The translations under genes were made by a program, and so were the position numbers. DNA of 64,000 nucleotides from Oscillospiraceae bacterium (GTDB taxonomy: Bacteria > Bacillota > Clostridia > Oscillospirales > Acutalibacteraceae): the NCBI GenBank assembly GCA_015066095.1, contig SVPC01000001.1, forward strand, positions 61,947-125,946, given 5' to 3'. Under the pieces are notes generated by a model. The model did no database searches, was not told where the DNA came from, and saw nothing but the letters and a program-made list of their open reading frames with translations. This document shows positions 49,656 to 58,506 of this stretch, piece by piece (position 1 is the stretch's first letter; every line of letters begins with the position of its first letter).

Positions 49656-50507
49656 TTAAGACATTTTTTTACGGAATGCGTGTGGGGTAATGGCATTTTG
49701 TTTTTTGAATATTTTTATAAAATAACCTACATTTTGAAAACCGCATTTAAGCGAGATTTCTTCAATAGAAAAATCAGTTTGTAAAAGTAGTTGCGTGGCT
49801 TTTTTAATGCGGATGACCTGTAAATGCTCTACAGGTGTAAGTCCTGTTGTGGTTTTAAATTTTGTGCAAAGGTAGTTTGGAGATAGATGTACGAGTTTGC
49901 TTAACTGTGCTAAATTTATGTTTTTTTCACAGTTGTTTGCAATGTAATCAATACAAACTTTAACATAATCAGGGATTTTTGTATTGGTTGTTCTAACCTT
50001 TATGAGTGCATTTGCATTTATAAAAACTGTAAAAATTTCCAGCAATAAATATAAAATTTCGGGGTCCTGTGCGGTGTGATAATCGCGTAATTTCTCAACG
50101 GGATTTATAAGTTTTTCATACAGATGATTTTTGGGTGTGAAAATGCTTGGCAATTTCATTTTACCGGAAAAGACAGGGGCTGTGAATTTGCTTTGAAAAA
50201 AGTGGTGTTCGGGAAATGTTATCAGGTCTTTTGAAAAAACGAAAGCGGTGTAAGTTACCAAAGTATCAACCGATTTCACCGCGTGATATTCATGTGGATT
50301 TACAAAGGCAATATCACCGCTTTTTAAAATGTAAGATTCGCCTTCTATCAGAACATTAAGTTCACCCGATATTACCGATATGATTTCAAGTTCGTTATGA
50401 AAATGGGTGTGGGTTATGGTATAATTTTTTTGTTTATCTTTAAAATCATAGCGCGCAAAAGGCAATTCATTAGTGCCGCGCGTCAAATTTTCGTATTTAT
50501 TTTTCAT
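49656..50507 (-). CDS. AraC-family transcriptional regulator
   Basis: N-terminal cupin 'THFHNELEIISVISGEL...VNPHEYHAV' and C-terminal HTH 'LAQLSKLVHLSPNYLCTKFKTTTGLTPVEHLQ'. Confidence 0.93.
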   Translation of the reverse strand: MKNKYENLTRGTNELPFARYDFKDKQKNYTITHTHFHNELEIISVISGELNVLIEGESYILKSGDIAFVNPHEYHAVKSVDTLVTYTAFVFSKDLITFPEHHFFQSKFTAPVFSGKMKLPSIFTPKNHLYEKLINPVEKLRDYHTAQDPEILYLLLEIFTVFINANALIKVRTTNTKIPDYVKVCIDYIANNCEKNINLAQLSKLVHLSPNYLCTKFKTTTGLTPVEHLQVIRIKKATQLLLQTDFSIEEISLKCGFQNVGYFIKIFKKQNAITPHAFRKKMS

Positions 50508-50617
50508 TAGGACACCTTATTTCATAATATAGTGCAATTTTAAATTAAAATTAGTCATTGAAATGGCTTTTGTATTATAATATACTTAAATTATAAAAAA
50601 TTCAAGGGGGAATTTTA

Positions 50618-53113
50618 GTGGATAAAAATCGTTTTAAATGGGAAGTAACTCCAAAAGCACTTGAAGCAAATCAGATAAAGGTGCAAAATGCTCGTTTTAC
50701 TGTGCTTACTTCACAGCTTATTCGTATGGAATATGATAAGCAAAATATTTTCGAAGATAGAGCAAGTAAGATGGCTTTTCATCGCGATTTTGAAAAAGTG
50801 GAATTCGAAAGTCGCAAAGAAAATGGCAGCCTTTATATTGAAACCGAAGAACTTATTTTAACATATAAAATAGGTGAAGAGTTTTCAGGCGAAACCCTTT
50901 GGGTTAAGCTTAAAAATGAACCGGCAACTATCTGGCATTTCGGCGACGTGATAGAAAATTTAGGCGGCACCGCAAGTACTCTTGACCGTGTTGACGGTGC
51001 ATGTCCATTAGGTAACGGTGTGTGTTCACGCTTTGGTGTTTCAGTTATCGATGACAGCAATTCAATTGTGCTCGGCGTTGATGGCTGGATTGAACTTAGA
51101 AATGAAAATACTAAAGATGTATATTTGTTTGGTTATGGTTATAATTACCGTAATGCAGTTTGTGATTTTATGCGCCTTACAGGTGCGCCACCCCTTTTGC
51201 CTGCCTATGCATTGGGTAACTGGTGGAGCCGTTACTATGAATATACCCAAGAAAGCTACTTGGAACTTATGGACCAGTTCAAACAAAACGACGTGCCGTT
51301 CTCGGTAGGCGTTATTGATATGGATTGGCATTTGGTTGATATTCCTGAGGACCAAATTGAAGAAGACGAACTTGAAATGATGAAGCGAAGCAAGTATCAT
51401 CGTTACGGCTGGACAGGTTACACCTGGAACGAAAAACTTTTCCCTGATTACAAAGCATTTTTAAAGGATTTGAGAGAACGCAATATACATACTGCTTTAA
51501 ACCTCCATCCTGCTATGGGTGTTCGTAAGTTTGAATGTATGTATGATGAACTCGCTCGTGCTGAGGGTATAGACCCCAAGAGTGGTAGAAGAGTTCCGCT
51601 TAATCTACTTTCTAAAGAATCTATGGCAAATTATTTTGATATTATTCATCATCCATATGAAGATGACGGTGTAGATTTTTGGTGGATGGACTGGCAGCAG
51701 GGCTTCAATTATTGGTGGATACGCGGCACAGTTAAAGATACCGGTCCTGACCCACGCGAAAAGGTCGGTGCTTTATGGCTTTTAAACCATTTGCACATTT
51801 TGGATATTATGCGTAACGGTAAAAGACCGATGTTCTTCTCTCGTTATGCAGGTCCTGGAAGTCAGCGTTACCCTGTAGGATTTTCGGGTGATACTTTGGT
51901 TACTTGGGAATCGCTCAAATTCCAACCCTATTTTACTGCAACTGCATCAAATATTGGTTATTGTTGGTGGAGTCACGATATCGGCGGTCACATGGGCGGT
52001 TACCGTGACGAAGAACTTTTGTGCCGTTGGATACAATTGGGCGTATTTTCTCCAATTAACCGCTTACACAGTTCAAAAATCAAGTTCTTATGCAAAGAGC
52101 CGTGGACACTCACCAAACAAAATGGGGAAATAGTTTCAAATTGGTTGAGATTCCGTCATAGACTTATCCCTTATCTTTATACAATGAACTATCGTACTCA
52201 TACCGAGTGCTTGCCGCTTGTTGAGCCGATGTATTACTTATATCCTAAGTGTTCTGCGGCCTATGAAGTACCCAATCAGTTTATGTTTGGTACTGAACTT
52301 ATGGTAGCCCCCATTACAGAGCCTAACAATAAGATTGACGGTCTCGGAAGAGCAGATGCGTGGCTTCCTAAGGGCGACTGGTTTGACTTTGAAACAGGTC
52401 TTCACTATTATAGCGAAAAAGGTCGCAAAATGGAACTCTTCCGCGATAGTTATTCATATCCCATTTTGGCAAAAGCAGGTGCTATTGTACCAATGTGCGC
52501 ACATTATGAGGGTGATAACCGCATAATTAACGATGAGAATATCGAGTTGTTTGTTTTCCCCGGAAATAGTAATACCTTTACACTTTACGAGGATGCGGGT
52601 GATTATTCCAATTACAAGGATGGAGCGTTTGTTAAAACCGAACTCAACCTTGAATATGGTGATAAAGCAGTGTTTACAATAGGTCCTGCAAAAGGTGATT
52701 TGTCACTTATTCCGCAAAAACGTAATTACAAAATCAATCTTCGCGGTTTCAACAAAAATGTAGATGTATTGGTTACTGTTGACGGAAAAGAAATTTCCGA
52801 TATTGAGCCTGTTTATGAAAACAATACACTCACCTTGACCGTTTCTGCCGATGTTACTTCTGAAATCAAGGTAAATGTAACAGGTGAAAACCTTATTACA
52901 GATAATGGTGATATTGATGCGTTAATTTTTGATATGCTTTGCAAGACAAAGATGTCTTTCAGAAGAAAGGATGCAATGTACAGTTCTGCTACAAACAAGG
53001 AAGACAGTTTGCGAAATAGAGTTTTCGGTTTGTTAACCGAATCTCTAGATGAAAATCATATTGCAAAGGCAGTAAAAGAAATGATAACCCTCACCGAAGA
53101 AGAAAGATTCTAA
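50618..53113 (+). CDS. Glycoside hydrolase family 31 (alpha-glucosidase/xylosidase-like; GTG start)
   Basis: 'PLLPAYALGNWWSRYYEYTQ', 'GVIDMDWHLVD', 'DFWWMDWQQG', 'GSQRYPVGFSGDTLVTWESLKFQP', 'WWSHDIGGHMGG'. Confidence 0.95.
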   Translation: MDKNRFKWEVTPKALEANQIKVQNARFTVLTSQLIRMEYDKQNIFEDRASKMAFHRDFEKVEFESRKENGSLYIETEELILTYKIGEEFSGETLWVKLKNEPATIWHFGDVIENLGGTASTLDRVDGACPLGNGVCSRFGVSVIDDSNSIVLGVDGWIELRNENTKDVYLFGYGYNYRNAVCDFMRLTGAPPLLPAYALGNWWSRYYEYTQESYLELMDQFKQNDVPFSVGVIDMDWHLVDIPEDQIEEDELEMMKRSKYHRYGWTGYTWNEKLFPDYKAFLKDLRERNIHTALNLHPAMGVRKFECMYDELARAEGIDPKSGRRVPLNLLSKESMANYFDIIHHPYEDDGVDFWWMDWQQGFNYWWIRGTVKDTGPDPREKVGALWLLNHLHILDIMRNGKRPMFFSRYAGPGSQRYPVGFSGDTLVTWESLKFQPYFTATASNIGYCWWSHDIGGHMGGYRDEELLCRWIQLGVFSPINRLHSSKIKFLCKEPWTLTKQNGEIVSNWLRFRHRLIPYLYTMNYRTHTECLPLVEPMYYLYPKCSAAYEVPNQFMFGTELMVAPITEPNNKIDGLGRADAWLPKGDWFDFETGLHYYSEKGRKMELFRDSYSYPILAKAGAIVPMCAHYEGDNRIINDENIELFVFPGNSNTFTLYEDAGDYSNYKDGAFVKTELNLEYGDKAVFTIGPAKGDLSLIPQKRNYKINLRGFNKNVDVLVTVDGKEISDIEPVYENNTLTLTVSADVTSEIKVNVTGENLITDNGDIDALIFDMLCKTKMSFRRKDAMYSSATNKEDSLRNRVFGLLTESLDENHIAKAVKEMITLTEEERF

Positions 53114-53118
53114 TAAGT

Positions 53119-53153
53119 AAGCAGTTTCACAAATTTGTGAAACTGCTTTTTTT
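53119..53153 (+). terminator. Rho-independent terminator after the GH31 gene
   Basis: gcagtttcacaaa-tttgtgaaactgc followed by ttttttt. Confidence 0.85.
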
Positions 53154-54633
53154 AATCTTGTTTAATTACAAATGAAAAATCGATATATCCGTTACCGTGT
53201 GTAAAATTTACATTTTCCATCTTATTATTGTAGGCAACAGCGGTTAATTGTGTTGCTAAAGGAACAATGTTGTTTTGTTTTAATAGATTTGATTGTAGTT
53301 GTGATAAATTTTGTCCTGTATAGTTAATGCCGAATTTGTCGAGATAGTCCTTTACATACGGGGTATCTGCCGAAACGGGGAATATACACATAGCATAGGT
53401 TTGTGTTTTCAGTTGTTCTTGTAAAACATCTGGCGAAGAAACCGCCTCAATGTTCACAAAAGCGCCTAATTGGTTTTGCCAATGTCCTACTATGTCTGTG
53501 ACAAGTGTTTTCGAATTGCCGTCGTCATAATAATACAAAACCACATCTGTTGGGAATTTTTTGTCTTTCAACTTTGAAACCTGACTTGCAAAAAGTTTTT
53601 TTGCAGTTTTCAAATCGTAAATGGGCATACCGCTTATATCTGCATCTACATTAAGTGCTGTGGGGAAAAGGTTTTTTGCACCGCTGTAACCTTGCGGTAA
53701 GTTTTTGGAAAACACCTTTGGTGAAGCCAAGGAAATAAGTGATTTTCTTATACCTTTGGAAAATCCGTCGCTTATTGTAAGTACCCAACAAATGTTTTCT
53801 ACTGATGCGGTGTTAAATTTTGTGCTGTCTATATTTGATATTTCGTTGGGTTTTATAAAGGTTATATCAGCATCATTGTTATTTAACGCTTCAAGATTTG
53901 TCTGTTTTTGGTCGATTGTGAAAAATACCGCCGTATTTTTTGCTGTAAAATCGCCTTTATAGTAATCGTTGCGGTAAAGCCTTATGCCAAAAATCTCTTT
54001 GCCCCATTTAGCAAGTCGATAACTTCCGTTTGAAAGTGTGGTATCTTTTTCTAAACCATATTTACCCGCGCTTTCTTTGAAGAATTTCTTATTACATGGC
54101 ATAGAAATAGCACTTGTCAGCACTTCTTCAAAGTTTTTGTCTTCCTTTGACAGTGTGATTTTTAAGGTGCGGTCATTTATGGCTTTGACACCTAAAGTAT
54201 CAGGTGATTTTTTACCTTTTAAAACATCTTCTGCATTAAGAATATTTATCAGTTGTTTCGATTGTGGCGCTTTTGTTTTAGGATCTAATGCACGGGTGAA
54301 AGCAAACACAAAATCGTGTGCGGTGATGGGTTGTTCATTACTCCACATAGCGTCTTCCCGTAGGGTAAAGGTATATGTAAGACCACTTTTTTTAAAATCT
54401 TCAGCGACACCGCAAACAATTTTGCCGTCTTGGTCTTTGCGTAGCAAACCTTCAAATGTATTGCGTACAATCATAAGTTCGGCATCGGTATGTGCGGTCT
54501 GCGGGTCTAGGGTTTGCGGCGGCTGTGATAAAGTAAAATAAATATATGCATTGTTAGTGCTGTTACACGCCGTAAGTGAAAATGATAAAATTGCGCACAG
54601 TATAAGACAAATAAGGCGCTTATATATTCTCAT
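53152..54633 (-). CDS. Peptide/oligopeptide ABC transporter substrate-binding lipoprotein (family 5)
   Basis: Lipobox 'LICLILCAILSFSLTACNS', 'QPPQTLDPQTAHTDAELMIVRNTFEGLL', 'YTFTLREDAMWSNEQPITAHDFVFAFTRALDP'. Start at 54633 (RBS gaaagga). Confidence 0.9.
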   Translation of the reverse strand: MRIYKRLICLILCAILSFSLTACNSTNNAYIYFTLSQPPQTLDPQTAHTDAELMIVRNTFEGLLRKDQDGKIVCGVAEDFKKSGLTYTFTLREDAMWSNEQPITAHDFVFAFTRALDPKTKAPQSKQLINILNAEDVLKGKKSPDTLGVKAINDRTLKITLSKEDKNFEEVLTSAISMPCNKKFFKESAGKYGLEKDTTLSNGSYRLAKWGKEIFGIRLYRNDYYKGDFTAKNTAVFFTIDQKQTNLEALNNNDADITFIKPNEISNIDSTKFNTASVENICWVLTISDGFSKGIRKSLISLASPKVFSKNLPQGYSGAKNLFPTALNVDADISGMPIYDLKTAKKLFASQVSKLKDKKFPTDVVLYYYDDGNSKTLVTDIVGHWQNQLGAFVNIEAVSSPDVLQEQLKTQTYAMCIFPVSADTPYVKDYLDKFGINYTGQNLSQLQSNLLKQNNIVPLATQLTAVAYNNKMENVNFTHGNGYIDFSFVIKQD

Positions 54634-54802
54634 TGGAAATATTCCTTTCAATAATTACTCAAAAAAGGGGAGTAAACCTAAAAAATCTTGGGTTTTACTA
54701 CCAATACAGATGTACATTATACAATATAACGAGACAAAATTCAACACTTCTTGCAATATTGGATATTTTTTACGAAAAAAATAAAATTTTAGCAAAATAT
54801 GA

Positions 54803-54831
54803 TTGTAAAATAAAATATTATATGTTATAAT
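54803..54831 (+). promoter_or_regulatory. Putative sigma-A promoter of the hydrogenase operon (TTGTAA-17 bp-TATAAT)
   Basis: TTGTAA 54803-54808, TATAAT 54826-54831. Confidence 0.75.
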
Positions 54832-54849
54832 ATATTGGTATGCAAGAAT

Positions 54850-54867
54850 TTGTTATTTTTTTAACAA
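54850..54867 (+). promoter_or_regulatory. Putative Rex operator TTGTTA-TTTTTT-TAACAA
   Basis: 18-bp palindrome matching the Rex box pattern TTGTTAAnnnnTTAACAA at the outer six positions per arm, ~12 bp downstream of the expected transcription start. Confidence 0.75.
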
Positions 54868-54901
54868 TCTTGCCGCGATTATCAAAAGGAGGATTTTGTT
54901 T

Positions 54902-55405
54902 ATGCTCAAAAAAATCAGTAATTTGCCCTTTAAGGGTACAGCAGAACAGGAAGCAAAGCTTGACGAAATAATCAATGCAAGTAAGCATGATAAAAGTCTT
55001 TTAATGGCTGTTATGCAAGAAGCACAAGATGTTTATGGCTATCTTCCTATCGAAGTGCAGACAAAGATTGCCGAAGGTATGGATGTACCGCTTGAAAAGG
55101 TTTACGGCGTTGCTACTTTCTACGCACAGTTTTCCTTGTCACCAAAAGGTGAGTACAACATTTCGGTATGCTTAGGTACTGCTTGTTATGTTAAAGGCTC
55201 GGGTGATATATTTGACAAGTTTAGCGAACGCCTTGGCATCGGTTCGGATGAATGTACCGCAGATGGTAAATTCTCACTTACTGCTTGTCGTTGTATCGGC
55301 GCTTGCGGTCTTGCACCTGTTTTAACCGTTAATGAAGAAGTTTACGGTCGTTTGACTGTTGACGATGTTGACGGTATTTTGGAAAAATACGGTTTTTCAA
55401 AATAA
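54902..55405 (+). CDS. hndA: NuoE/HndA-like [2Fe-2S] subunit of NAD(P)-dependent hydrogenase
   Basis: 'LLMAVMQEAQDVYGYLP', 'VYGVATFYAQFS', [2Fe-2S] Cys 'CLGTACYVKGS...CRCIGACGLAPV'. ATG 54902 after RBS aaaggagg. Confidence 0.93.
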   Translation: MLKKISNLPFKGTAEQEAKLDEIINASKHDKSLLMAVMQEAQDVYGYLPIEVQTKIAEGMDVPLEKVYGVATFYAQFSLSPKGEYNISVCLGTACYVKGSGDIFDKFSERLGIGSDECTADGKFSLTACRCIGACGLAPVLTVNEEVYGRLTVDDVDGILEKYGFSK

Positions 55406-55424
55406 TTCATAAGGAACATAATTT

Positions 55425-55781
55425 ATGAAAATCAGTGCAATAAAAGATTTACTCGAAGCAGAGGTTATTTGTTACGAAGAAGGCTTACCGCTTCATGTTT
55501 ACTCTGCTTGCGGAAGCGATATGATGAGCGACGTTTTAGCGTATGTTAAAGACCAAGCGGTTTTGCTAACAGGTCTAGTTAACTCTCAGGTTATCCGAAC
55601 GGCTGAAATGATGGATATGAACTGTATTGTTTTTGTTCGTTCTAAAATGCCTACTGCCGAAATGATAGAGTTAGCTCGCGACAGCGGTATAGTTTTACTT
55701 GCAACAAGTAAAAGAATGTATGAGGCTTGTGGTATTTTGTACAGCAACGGCCTTATAGGTAATCGGGTTAAAAATGGCTGA
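55425..55781 (+). CDS. DRTGG-domain-like protein
   Basis: 'LLTGLVNSQVIRTAEMMDMNCIVFVRSKMPTAEMIELARDSGIVLLATSKRMYEACGILYSNGL'. Confidence 0.75.
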   Translation: MKISAIKDLLEAEVICYEEGLPLHVYSACGSDMMSDVLAYVKDQAVLLTGLVNSQVIRTAEMMDMNCIVFVRSKMPTAEMIELARDSGIVLLATSKRMYEACGILYSNGLIGNRVKNG

Positions 55782-56199
55782 GGTTCTTAATTTTCATTTT
55801 GATGTAGACGGTGATGATTTTAAATCGGCAGGTCACGCCTCTTTTATGATGAAAAAGAACTTGCGTCAGTTGGGACTCCCACCCGAATTGATACGCCGTG
55901 TTTCTATTGCTATGTATGAGGGCGAAATCAATATGGTAATTCACGCACGTGGCGGCACTGCCGATGTAAACGTGTATGAAGACTGTATTGAAATAATTCT
56001 TTCGGATAAGGGCCCCGGTATTAAGAACATCGAACAGGCTATGCAAGAAGGTTATTCTACCGCTACTGATAATATCCGTTCTTTAGGTTTTGGTGCTGGA
56101 ATGGGATTACCCAATATGAAGCGTTACACCGATTATATGGAAATTAAGTCTACTGTCGGTGTAGGAACCACTATTACTATGAAAGTAAATTTTAATTAA
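55774..56199 (+). CDS. Stand-alone HATPase_c (RsbW/anti-sigma-like) protein
   Basis: N-box 'MYEGEINMVIHA', 'DKGPGIKNIEQAM', 'GFGAGMGLPNMKRY'; no phospho-acceptor domain. Confidence 0.85.
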   Translation: MAEVLNFHFDVDGDDFKSAGHASFMMKKNLRQLGLPPELIRRVSIAMYEGEINMVIHARGGTADVNVYEDCIEIILSDKGPGIKNIEQAMQEGYSTATDNIRSLGFGAGMGLPNMKRYTDYMEIKSTVGVGTTITMKVNFN

Positions 56200-56218
56200 A
56201 TTTTCGGCAGGTAATATT

Positions 56219-57484
56219 ATGAATAAATACGAACATTCTGTATTTTTGGATGTCGAAAAGTGTAACGGTTGCACTACCTGTCTTAAGCATTGCCCAACAG
56301 AGGCAATTCGCATAAAAGACGGACATGCCGTTATAAATGAGGGAAGATGTATTGACTGCGGCGAATGTATACGCGTTTGCCCAAACAGCGCTAAAAAGGC
56401 AAAATGTAATGCGCTTTCTTCAATGGATAAGTTTAAATGGAAGATTGCTCTACCGGCTCCCACGCTTTATGGTCAGTTTGACAATCTTGATGATGTTGAC
56501 TATGTGTTAGACGGTCTTTTGAAAATTGGTTTTGATGATGTGTTCGAGGTTTCTGCCGCGGCGGAACTTGTTTCGGCATATACCAGAAAATATCTTAAAA
56601 CCGACGGTATAACAAAACCTGCAATAAGTTCCGCTTGTCCGGTTGTAACACGACTTATCGCGCTTCGTTTTCCGTCACTCTTAGATCACGTAATACATAT
56701 GTTACCGCCAATGGAGGTTGCAGCCCGACTTGCGCGTGAAAAAGCAAAACGCGAACATCCTGAGTTATCAGACGGTGATATTGGTGTTTGCTTTATATCA
56801 CCTTGTCCTGCAAAAGCAAGTTATGTTAAAAACGGTTTTGCGGGGTATGAGAGTCAGGTAGATGTTGTGGTTTCTATAAGTGACATCTATTTCCAACTTA
56901 TAAGTGTTATGAAATATGGCAGTGATGTTAAATCACTTTCAAATTCGGGTATAATTGGTATAAGTTGGGCGTCATCAGGTGGCGAGGCTACGGCAATCTT
57001 TAATGAAAACTATTTAGCAGCAGATGGTATTGACAATGTAATGCGTGTGCTTGATCAGGTCGAAAACGGAAACATACCACCGCTTGAATTTATCGAGCTT
57101 AATGCTTGTACAGGTGGTTGTGTAGGCGGTGTGCTTACCATTCAAAATCCGTTTATTGCAAAAGCGCGCCTGCGTTCATTGAGAAGATATTTACCTGTAT
57201 CGGAAAATTTTACTACCGAAACTGATGAGTATCTCCCAAGCGAGTTTTTGTTTGATGATTTACCAACATATCAACCCATATCGCGCCTTTCTTCCAGTAT
57301 GGCAGAATCTATGCGTATGATGGCTGATATTCAAAAAATCAAGGCTTCGCTTCCGGGACTTGACTGTGGCTCGTGCGGAGCACCAAACTGTCGCGCACTT
57401 GCAGAAGATATTGTCAAAGGCCAGTCTACTATTGAAAAGTGTTTGATAAGACTACACAACGGTGGTGTCAAAGATGAGGGTTAA
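56219..57484 (+). CDS. [FeFe]-hydrogenase large-subunit-like protein, putative sensory type, with ferredoxin and C-terminal 4Fe-4S domains
   Basis: 'CNGCTTCLKHCP..CIDCGECIRVCP'; H-cluster-like 'SSACPVV', 'SPCPAK', 'ELNACTGGCVGG'; C-terminal 'DCGSCGAPNCRALAEDIV'. Confidence 0.85.
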   Translation: MNKYEHSVFLDVEKCNGCTTCLKHCPTEAIRIKDGHAVINEGRCIDCGECIRVCPNSAKKAKCNALSSMDKFKWKIALPAPTLYGQFDNLDDVDYVLDGLLKIGFDDVFEVSAAAELVSAYTRKYLKTDGITKPAISSACPVVTRLIALRFPSLLDHVIHMLPPMEVAARLAREKAKREHPELSDGDIGVCFISPCPAKASYVKNGFAGYESQVDVVVSISDIYFQLISVMKYGSDVKSLSNSGIIGISWASSGGEATAIFNENYLAADGIDNVMRVLDQVENGNIPPLEFIELNACTGGCVGGVLTIQNPFIAKARLRSLRRYLPVSENFTTETDEYLPSEFLFDDLPTYQPISRLSSSMAESMRMMADIQKIKASLPGLDCGSCGAPNCRALAEDIVKGQSTIEKCLIRLHNGGVKDEG

Positions 57485-57800
57485 AGATTTAGCTACTTGC
57501 GAGTTATTCAATATTGTTACGCTGCCCGATGGTGAAAGGGAAATAGACGGTGTTTACATCGGTGACCTTTTGAGTTGGGTTATGGGCAGAGCACAAAGCG
57601 GTAACGCTTGGATAACGATAATGTCCAATATAAATATTTTAGCGGTGGCATCACTTTCTGATACATCCTGTATTATTTTGGCAGAGGGTGTAACAGTTGA
57701 TGAAGAAGTTAAAAAAACCGCTATCGAGAAAGAAATAAACATTATTTCTACCAATATGGATATTTTCAGCACAGCGGTATATTTAAACGAAGTAATATGA
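57474..57800 (+). CDS. Second DRTGG-like protein
   Basis: 'MRVKDLATCELFNIVTLPDGEREIDGVYIGDLLSWVMGRAQSGNAWITI...NIISTNMDIFSTAVYL'; ATG 57474 overlaps the previous stop. Confidence 0.7.
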   Translation: MRVKDLATCELFNIVTLPDGEREIDGVYIGDLLSWVMGRAQSGNAWITIMSNINILAVASLSDTSCIILAEGVTVDEEVKKTAIEKEINIISTNMDIFSTAVYLNEVI

Positions 57801-58504
57801 AAAAGTATTATTACGACCTTCATATACATTCTTGTCTTTCTCCTTGTGGGGACGACGATTCGACACCTAACAGTATAGCAGGTATGGGGGAAATTAACGG
57901 TCTTATGGTTATGGCACTTACCGACCATAATACAGTCCGCAATTGCCCACATTTTTTCAAGGCGGCTTACCGCCACGGAATAATCCCTATTGCGGGGATG
58001 GAACTTACAACTGCGGAAGAAATTCACGTCATTTGTCTTTTTGAAACTTTGAAAAATGCGCAAGACTTTGAAAAAGAGATAGAAGACAAGCGCTTTAAAA
58101 TCAAAAACCGCGCCGATATTTTCGGTAATCAGTACGAATGTGATGATTGCGATAATATTGTAGCAACCGAAGAATTTTTATTATCAAACGCTACTATGAT
58201 TTCGTTTGATGATGTGCAAGATTTAGTGAAAAAATTCGACGGAATTTGTTATCCCGCGCACATCGACCGCGATTCGAATTCTGTTACTGCGGTTTTGGGC
58301 AGTTTGCCGACCGAATATGGTTTTAAGTTTGCCGAGTTACGTAACAAACAAAACAAAGATAAATTTTATGATACAGGCTGTGAATTTATTGTAAGCAGTG
58401 ATGCTCATTATTTGTGGGATATAAGTGAAAAGGAAAATTACTTTTTGCTTCCCGATGATGATAAAAATGCGGTTAAAAACCTTTTTAAACTTTTGAGGGA
58501 ATAG
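57797..58504 (+). CDS. PHP-domain metal-dependent phosphoesterase
   Basis: 'YDLHIHSCLSPCGDDD', 'ALTDHNTVRN', 'GMELTTAEEIHVICLF', 'SSDAHYLWDI'. Confidence 0.88.
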   Translation: MKKYYYDLHIHSCLSPCGDDDSTPNSIAGMGEINGLMVMALTDHNTVRNCPHFFKAAYRHGIIPIAGMELTTAEEIHVICLFETLKNAQDFEKEIEDKRFKIKNRADIFGNQYECDDCDNIVATEEFLLSNATMISFDDVQDLVKKFDGICYPAHIDRDSNSVTAVLGSLPTEYGFKFAELRNKQNKDKFYDTGCEFIVSSDAHYLWDISEKENYFLLPDDDKNAVKNLFKLLRE

Positions 58505-58506
58505 TT

